Assembly: GCA_020746875.1 (NCBI GenBank) | Contig: JAGTJL010000001.1 | Span: 4,712,001-4,776,000, forward strand | Direction of reading: 5' to 3' | DNA length: 64,000 bases | Origin: Rhexocercosporidium sp. MPI-PUGE-AT-0058 | Lineage: Eukaryota; Ascomycota; Leotiomycetes; Helotiales | Shown: piece after piece, positions 57,017-64,000 of the stretch | Position numbering within the stretch: the first letter of the stretch is position 1 | Layout of the letters: every line of letters begins with the position of its first letter | The notes under the pieces: generated by a model | Told to the model about the DNA's origin: nothing | The model's input: only the letters and a program-made list of their open reading frames with translations | Database searches by the model: none | Translations under genes and position numbers: made by a program

Positions 57017-58745
57017 ATGCCTCACTCGACGCGCTCGATTACCCCCGTCCCTAGCTTCAAATTCCCAGGAGATTCGAAAGCAACGATGCGCGCTTCCATG
57101 GAGAAGTTCCCAGATCATATAGAACCCCTTGATGGGCAATCGCCATATCCTGTCAGCCCTACAAGACCGAATGGGTACACCAATGGCTCAGCGTCCGCAG
57201 ACAGATTGCAGCCCAGAAGAGATAGTGGGTTGCGGGGTTCAGCGTGGAATGGTCAAGCAAGCACAGGAGGAAGACATAACAGGCAGAAGAGCTTGACAGA
57301 TGCGTTCAGGACAATACGGACAAGGAAAGCAAGTGTCAGTGCAAATGTGCATGAAGTAGCAGATGCGCTGAAAGCACCAGTCTCCCCCAAGCTAATTGTC
57401 CGTAACTTCTCAATACCAACTTATATAGAGCCAGTACTGATTGTTGTAGGGTCTGTGTCTTGTATGGTATACGTCTAGTGCTTTGACAAATACCTCCTCA
57501 AAATCCATTCTCAACGTCCTCCCAAAACCAGCAACTCTCACCCTTATTCAATTCGGCTTCGTCGCCTTCATGTGCCTCTTCTTCTCCTACTTAGCAACTG
57601 TCTTTCCTACTCTTCAAAACAGAATCCCGGCACTACGTTATCGAGTACGATACCCTACACGAGAAGTTATATTGACGACGATTCCTATGGCCGCATTTCA
57701 AATAACTGGTCATCTCCTGTCTTCAAGTGCCACCATGAGGATCCCAGTCTCGCTTGTCCACACGATTAAGGGGCTCTCTCCCCTCTTCACAGTGGTTGCA
57801 TATCGACTCATTTTTGATATTCGGTACCCAATCGCCACGTATCTCTCTCTTGTGCCGCTCACGTTAGGAGTAATGCTGGCATGTTCGGCGGAATTCAAAG
57901 GCAATGTCTTTGGTATTATATACGCATTCATTGCGGCTTTGATCTTCGTCTCACAAAACATCTTCTCGAAGCGGTTGTTCAATGCTGCAAAAGAAGCCGA
58001 TCCAACCGGAGCGCAGAACAAAAAACTGGATAAATTAAACTTATTGTGCTATTCCTCCGGTCTGGCCTTCATCCTTACTGCGCCCATCTGGTTCTGGTCT
58101 GAAGGGCTGGACCTCCTACAAGACTTCTTCCATGACGGTTCCCTGGATCTTGCGGAAGGAAATGGCAAGCTACCTCCACTCGATCACGGGCGTCTGGCAG
58201 TAGAGTTTATATTCAACGGCTTCTTCCACTTTGGACAAAACATCATCGCATTTGTCCTCCTCTCCATGGTCTCTCCAGTCACCTACTCAGTCGCTTCCCT
58301 CATCAAGCGCGTCTTCGTCGTTGTAGTAGCCATCATCTGGTTCCAGAACCCCACCAACAAAGTGCAAGCCCTCGGAATTGCACTGACATTCTTCGGGCTC
58401 TACCTCTACGACCGAACAAGTCACAGCAGCAAAGCAGACAAGAAAGCCAAGATGATGGACATCCAAGAAGAGAGCCTCCTCCCCATGTCCAACGTACCAG
58501 GGCGTAGCACTACTCCCCGATCTGACACTCCCACCCGCACCTACACAAACGGCTACGCCCTAAACACCTCATCCGACGCTAAGAAATCCGATGATGTCGG
58601 CAGATCGGGCAGAGCGAGAGGAGCGAGCAGCGCCGCTTGGTTACCACCCGGAACGAGACAGGAGGAGACGTGGCGGCCGAGAGAGCTGAGCGCAAATGGA
58701 AGCGGCCCTGGGAATTTCCACGGCACGCATGTAGCTGTTTCTTGA
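57017..58745 (+). CDS. Triose-phosphate-transporter-family (SLY41-like) membrane protein
   Basis: Spliced model: 57017..57397, 57450..58745; 558 aa. A long cytosolic Ser/Arg-rich N-tail is followed by about ten TM segments. These contain LCLVWYTSSALTNTSSKSIL, the TPT family start (W..y...a..n...K.iL), and later VSLVHTIKGLSPLFTVVAYRL, GIIYAFIAALIFVSQNIFSKRL and SPVTYSVASLIKRVFVVVVAI. The Ser-rich C-tail is cytosolic. Homologues are drug/metabolite-superfamily carriers of the ER/Golgi, such as yeast Sly41; substrate unproven. The intron uses a GTCCGT donor and a GTAG acceptor and restores the first TM segment, which supports it. Confidence 0.9.
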
Positions 58746-61700
58746 TTGTTTGGGTTAGATAAGGGTATATAGAAGAGCGTAATAGATTGCTCTGGACGGC
58801 GTTTTTTGTGTCATTTTCATTGTATTGGATGGCTGTATCATAGAGAACCTCAAGAGTGAAAAGTAGGACCCTGTGGTTTTTGCTGTCAGGTGTTGTATTG
58901 TATTGTATCACCTGCTTGTGGCCACGCTTTTGTCGCAAAAGGTAGCCAAACCTTGCGTTGGTAGTCTTGGGTAAAACCAGAACTGAATGGTATTGCCATT
59001 CCCATGCTGCTTGAGTCATTTTTTATTATTTTTTTCTCTTTACCCTCCGTCAAAGTAGACTTTCCTCCTTACGACAACAGTATCGTTAGCATCATCTTCA
59101 ACGTTACAAGGCTAACCCTCAACTACTTTTGGCTCCCGATTACTTACCCGGTTGCCCATGTTATTTTCTATGTTTCCTCTTCTTCAAATTCACGGTAGGA
59201 TGAAGCCTTCTACTTCAGAGTCACTAGGTCCATCTGTTATTGACGCGAGTTAAATTTCAGGCCGAAGTAGAAGTGGATGAATACACTTCACATGATATTA
59301 TGCTTTTCGAGAATGTTAAGCTAGCGCCATTTACGCGAGATACTGGCCTGGACTTCGTTTCCAATCCTCCCCTCGAGAATCTGAACGTGCAATTCTTAAA
59401 CAAACTTCGAGCACAACAACTATTCCGATAAAGAATGATTATTGGAACATCCAATCTCAACCTGCACCTCACGATCATCAATAAAAATCCCCAATGCAAG
59501 CCACATGTGAAGACCATGTTCGCCAACTCCAACTTAACTCCAAGTACAAAGTCTATACCCATACAAACTCATTACTTAACACATTAACTAATATGTATGT
59601 ATCTAGTATCACATCTGCTTCCATAGCCTGCGCTATGCGCAATTCCTACTCGCTCGACCTCGCCGCTGAGCTACCTGATTGGTTCTAGAAACTCCTCTTG
59701 TAGCTCGGCGAGCGTCTCGGAAAGTTTAGTCTTTCCTGAACTCCCGCTAGAGATTCGGTTGATGATCTGGTACATTTTTGTCTGCGCCTTCGGATATCAG
59801 TCATATCCGTAATAGAGCAATGCTGACTTATAGCACTTCAATCATGCACTTTGTATTCCCTCGCGGCTGGTATTTCAGCCTAGATTTCACCACCAACCTC
59901 CAGTATCATTACGCCCACAACAGTGCAAATGGACGTCAAACGCTTAGAATTGAGTTATACTGTCCGCTCCCTGTCGCGTTTTATATTAATACGGAGAGCC
60001 GCAAGGAAACACTGAAGCACTACTGCCTTTTATACCGCCCTCAGGACCCGAAAACTAGCAAGCTAGCTTGGTCTTTCTGCTACAGTACGCGCTCTCATAT
60101 CCTGAATGACTCCTTGATCTGGTATTCTCGAATCTTCCCCTTCGTTTTAGGTCGTCGCTCGTATACCATTTAGAGAATTCAATATACTAAGATATTGAAT
60201 TGACCCTACCCTCGACGCATGTACCATCTGTGTATTATTTCCACTCATGCTCCAAGCTAACTATCTCTACACGCACCCCCTTCTCACGCGTTGTATTGTC
60301 TTCAAAATTCTCGCTTGTATATGAAGATGTCATTTAATCTCTCCTCGCCTTTCTCGAACTCTGCTCTAATTCTGTATTTTTGTAACTGTTAGCTTTTTAG
60401 CTTTAGTCATACTTGGATATTTCTCGATGTCAGTGATATTTCAAAGTAATGATATGAAGCTTCATGTAAAAACTGCTACCGCAAGAGTCATTGTGAGCTT
60501 ACTACGAAGAATGTATCAAACCTTTTCTTCGTTTTCCACTCAGGTATGAATCCAACAACCTCTCACACATAAGCTTGTCATGCTTCTACATGTATCACTC
60601 CTATATCTATATTTTTCGCCCACATGTTATTCTCAAGGCTCAATCGTTTCCAATTCTTCGCAAAAATTCGAACTAGGGTAAGAAATTAAAGCTAAGAGTT
60701 AGAAAAGGAGTTCTTATGTAACTTATCAGTAACTTCCTACATCAGACAAGCTCCATGCTTGTGCCACAAACTTTCTCACCCAAGCTGTGTGGCAAGTAGT
60801 CGATGCAGTTTAAAATCTCCTCGAACCCAGCCCCTTAAATAAGCAGACAACTTTCTTAGGTTTTTTATCTCAACAATCTCCGATCTAGCTCACCCCTTCC
60901 AAAATTCTACTCTCTATTGCACATCGTACACAAAAGTGGAACCCGCTAGAATTCTAAGCTGTTTAGCTTTTCCACTTGAGTCTTACTTTGTAGGTATACA
61001 TCACTCACACTATCCAAGATTCGTGTCCGGCTCGTAATTTAGCTTTCATACAGCAAGAGGTTTTTGCATATCGCAGAAAAAGTAGATCTCGCTAGACGTC
61101 TAGCATTTACCTCCTTTTGAGCTTGTTCGTTAAACATCACTCGCACTAGCTGAGTAGCTTTCCACCTTCTAATCTAGCGTCTTTCCTAGTGTAAGTGGGC
61201 AGAGAATGTTGCACGTCGCAAGAAAAAGAAAAAAAGCGGACTTGTTAGCGGTCCCGCCTCCGGTCTCTTCGTCTTCTAAGCAGGTCTGACATGCGCGCTA
61301 GAGTATATTTTCTTGAGAGTGTGATCTGCTGCATACCCAGATAGAAGTGGAACCTGCTAAAGATCTAATTTTCCAGGTCTTAGATTAACATATAAGTACT
61401 CTAGAAGCTATGCGACCTTCATTAGAAATAGAAACCTATTTACGTATACTTACTCACTGAAGCGTGAGCACCGTGCCATTGTTACACACTATACATTATC
61501 ATGGAAGCATCACCTCACGTCCCATGGATACGGCATGAATTAAGACGGTGAAAGGAAATTGTACTTTCGAGTGTTTCAAAGCCGTTGATTGTTATATCCT
61601 CTTATCTTTTGATCTTTTGATCCATCCCTACCCTAGCCACGCCTGTTCGTACTCAAATTCTCGCGTGCCAGGTAAGCATGACGCGATGTATGTACTGCTA

Positions 61701-62073
61701 AGAAGCGAGCGGAAGGCAGGCACTTAAGTGCATGGTTGCCCACCTTCGACTTCAAAGGCCCGATTTCAACCTACACCTTATCTCGCACTCTCCCCTTTCC
61801 TCGCCAATCACCCTTTTTGTACAGTACTATCTTTACAGTAAACATATAGTCAAACAAGCAGACTACCCCTTCCATATCCCTTGGAACTCCATGCTATGCC
61901 GCAGCTCAAAATTCAAGCGCAACCTCAACTTCTCAAGCTTAAAATCATTGATCCTGCCCAACTCCCGTGAGTATGTATTTATGTATGCGTGCGTGAAAAT
62001 AAAAAGTTTGGGTGTATGTTGACTCGTTGGTTCGTGTTGGTTGTTCCTTTTTTCGTGTGTACGCACTTCTTTC
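58746..62073. other. 3.3-kb gene-free AT-rich region with degenerate repeats
   Basis: No convincing ORF. Open frames such as 59240-59431, 59778-60173 and 61732-62022 lack domain character or codon regularity. Several degenerate repeats of about 145 bp occur between 60900 and 61420 (separate entry). The position upstream of a TPT gene 3' end and downstream of the Suz12 gene 3' end makes it a convergent intergenic gap, unusually long for this part of the window. Confidence 0.45.
60917..61420. repeat. Degenerate tandem repeats, about 120-146 bp period
   Basis: A recurring block TTGCAYRTCG followed by AAAAGTGGA/AAAAAGTAGA, a CGCTAG-like core and ATCACTCRCAC begins near 60917, 61063, 61207 and (weaker) 61328. 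Units differ by many substitutions, so the array is old. No terminal inverted repeats are seen. Confidence 0.4.
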
Positions 62074-64000
62074 TCAAGACAAACAGGAGTCGCATCTCCA
62101 CTGTCCGGCGATTGGTCTTCCGGAACTTTTCGCGCATCGTCGGCAGAAGAAACGCGCTGGACAGTTCTGTTGACCAGTGAGCAATCGCAGACTCTTGGGG
62201 TTTGAGAGGAGGTTTAGGGTTGAACTTACCATCTCACGACAAACCACCCGATTAGGAGGTATGGTAACTTCTCCACATACGCAATTGTTGAAGCCCCTCT
62301 TCGACGCAATAGGTTGCAACTCCCTGTCCATATCAACGTCTTCCTTTTCAGCACCCTGAGTCCTCTCAGCCCTCTGTTTCAAATCCTCCTTCTCCGCAAT
62401 CAGGATCCGTAGGCAGCGGTCATGCACAGCCTCATCCACGTAGCCTTTCAGAATAAAATTCTCCATATGTTTAGAGAACTCCTTTCTGCGTGATACTTCG
62501 GCCACAATCCAGGACTTGTTGGTCTCCACAAAACGGACCATTGCGTCAGGGAGGTGTCTCATGCTTGTCAAGTGTGCCTCGAAAATGAATCGGTTGAAGC
62601 GGTTGATGTACTCCTTCTCCTCGGGCGGGATGTCTGTGAAGTCTTCGATGCCATCTCGACGCTGCTGGTACAGCCAACTCTCATCGGTCTCGTCATCGCT
62701 GTTTGCTAGAACCTCGCCGGCAACGAGGAGACGCTTGGTAACCGTATCGTAGAGTGGCTTGTCCGTTTTGGGAACATAGTGAACCTTTCGACGCTGTGTG
62801 GTCGGTTCTGTTTCATACTTTCCCAAATCCAAGTCCAAGTGGTCCTCCGTATCATTTGATGTATTTGGGGAGCTTTGGCGAGATTCATGAGGGGACGATG
62901 AGTGAGAGGAATCGATCATTCGTTTCTCTACGAGGTGTCCGGGCCAAACATTATGCAGAGGACCATTACGGGCTGTTGCCCAGGACTCATCGCCGTTCAA
63001 GTGCTTTTCTAAGTCGAACAGCGTCATGGGCTGGCCCAATTGAATGATTCTTGACCGTTCGGCCAAAGGAAAAGGTCCTGGGCGGCTGCTCTTTGCTAGC
63101 TCGACAAAGAATGTGACTCTTGGTGGATTTGGTCGGCGGGCATGAAATCTGTAAGCACTATGATCTGTGCCCAAATGTAACCGCAACTCCTCTAGAGAAC
63201 GATTCCAAGACAGACAAAAGGGACACTTCAATCCTGATATCGTAGTTTCTCGCTTGATACCTGTCTCTGCTGCCTCTGATTTGCCAAAGCAATATGTAAC
63301 TGTGATTCCACTATTCTCCGGATCATGTTGCTCAGACCTGGATCTCTGCATCCGCGGAGCCCTGGGTGATCTCCCCTGTGCAATGGTGCTCAGATCCTTC
63401 AAATTGTAAGTTGGGACATTCGAGCGGCGTCTTGGAGCACGGGTGTCGCCCGGACTTTCCGGTGGCAGAAGATCTTCAGGCTTTGGAGACAATTCCCGGC
63501 ATACTGGCGTGGCCAACAGTAGATGGGGAGCTGAGAATTGTTTTGATGACCTTTTTAAGGTAGTATCGTTGAGTCGGGAAGGTAGTGACCACCTGATCTG
63601 CATCCGTAAACTGTACTTTATCCTTTGCGTCCTGCTCTTGTAACTTGCATAAAGGTCGGCTCTGCTGTGTCGTTCGGCAGACAACCAAGGGTTCGTACGA
63701 GCATACAAGGAGACATCTTCGTGTGCTATGGATTGTCCTGCCTGAAGATTTGCCATTACATCCTCATCGGTATCCGATGTCATAGCCATACCGGGCCATA
63801 GCATACTGGCTCCCTTTGGCTCCAGAAAAACCTTGATATTGTACTTGTCTGCAAAGCCAAACCCATCTGAGTGTTGGTCCCACTGCCCATTCGGCTTCCT
63901 TGTTCTACGATGCACATAGAAGTGATCTGGAGTGAAGATGAATGGCTCGGGCAGAATGACTTCCCGGGATATATCGCCGTCCGTGCCAATTGAGATTCGG
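62074..64000 (-). CDS. Suz12-like Polycomb (PRC2) protein, C-terminal part
   Basis: Partial: the frame is open past the window end at 64000 (protein N-terminus missing). Exons seen: complement(62074..62166, 62230..64000). A C2H2-type zinc finger (CPFCLSWNRSLEELRLHLGTDH) is followed by a linker and the VEFS-box region (LYDTVTKRLLVAGEV, DESWLYQQRRDGIEDFTDIP, EEKEYINRFNRFIFEAHLTSMRHL). The extreme C-terminus is a Cys-rich PHD-like module (NCVCGEVTIPPNRVVCREM, then NCPARFFCRRC and QWRCDSCLS) whose Cys ladder becomes regular after removing the 63-nt intron 62167-62229. Suz12 is the scaffold of PRC2, which deposits H3K27me3. In fungi this mark often silences secondary-metabolite loci. Confidence 0.85.
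   Translation of the reverse strand, partial: RISIGTDGDISREVILPEPFIFTPDHFYVHRRTRKPNGQWDQHSDGFGFADKYNIKVFLEPKGASMLWPGMAMTSDTDEDVMANLQAGQSIAHEDVSLYARTNPWLSAERHSRADLYASYKSRTQRIKYSLRMQIRWSLPSRLNDTTLKRSSKQFSAPHLLLATPVCRELSPKPEDLLPPESPGDTRAPRRRSNVPTYNLKDLSTIAQGRSPRAPRMQRSRSEQHDPENSGITVTYCFGKSEAAETGIKRETTISGLKCPFCLSWNRSLEELRLHLGTDHSAYRFHARRPNPPRVTFFVELAKSSRPGPFPLAERSRIIQLGQPMTLFDLEKHLNGDESWATARNGPLHNVWPGHLVEKRMIDSSHSSSPHESRQSSPNTSNDTEDHLDLDLGKYETEPTTQRRKVHYVPKTDKPLYDTVTKRLLVAGEVLANSDDETDESWLYQQRRDGIEDFTDIPPEEKEYINRFNRFIFEAHLTSMRHLPDAMVRFVETNKSWIVAEVSRRKEFSKHMENFILKGYVDEAVHDRCLRILIAEKEDLKQRAERTQGAEKEDVDMDRELQPIASKRGFNNCVCGEVTIPPNRVVCREMVSSTLNLLSNPKSLRLLTGQQNCPARFFCRRCAKSSGRPIAGQWRCDSCLS

Noticed and set aside
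61732..62022. 96-aa + strand frame next to the Suz12 3' end
   Set aside because: No conserved feature and AT-rich context; it most likely lies in the 3' untranslated region of the Suz12 gene.

Overview
This window is nuclear DNA from a filamentous ascomycete (Pezizomycotina). The evidence is many short introns (about 45-85 nt, GTAAGT-type donors, CTAAC-like branch sites), a fungal C2H2/Zn2Cys6 regulator, a fungal NRPS, a Suz12-type Polycomb protein and decayed transposable elements. A leotiomycete is plausible but nothing here proves it. Exons were assembled by eye; the spliced models quoted keep frame unless stated.

Left part (0.4-11.3 kb): a compact carbohydrate-use cluster. It has a secreted GH39-like glycosidase (-), a sugar/H+ symporter (+) divergent from it, an intracellular GH31 alpha-xylosidase-like enzyme (+) and a regulator with both C2H2 and Zn2Cys6 fingers (+). 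The logic reads as cut outside, import, cleave inside, regulate. A TGCGGGG motif recurs in the three promoter regions.

11.3-13.3 kb holds gene relics. At 14.0-16.2 kb is an eight-exon amidase.

Middle part (16.9-31.3 kb): a candidate secondary-metabolite locus. It contains a GC-rich intronless MECR/ETR1-type reductase, a small AhpD/carboxymuconolactone-decarboxylase-like protein, a monocarboxylate-type MFS transporter and a two-module NRPS of 2476 aa (C*-A-T-C-A-T-CT). The NRPS has a degenerate first C domain, a first A domain lacking the usual amino-group-binding Asp, and a terminal cyclisation-type C domain. The genes are separated by TIR elements with TA target duplications, one of them nested inside another that itself interrupts a dispersed repeat.

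31.3-38.2 kb is gene-poor and holds relics, including one gene disrupted by a single in-frame TGA.

Right part (38.2-64 kb): a fungal amidoligase, then conserved housekeeping genes: Ufd1, Lin1/CD2BP2 (GYF), Rvb2, a long coiled-coil protein, an RS-repeat protein with an apparent frameshift, SF3B2/Cus1, a triose-phosphate-transporter-family (SLY41-like) protein and the C-terminal part of a Suz12 homologue running off the window end. The contrast between this block and the repeat-rich 11-38 kb accessory stretch is the main architectural feature.
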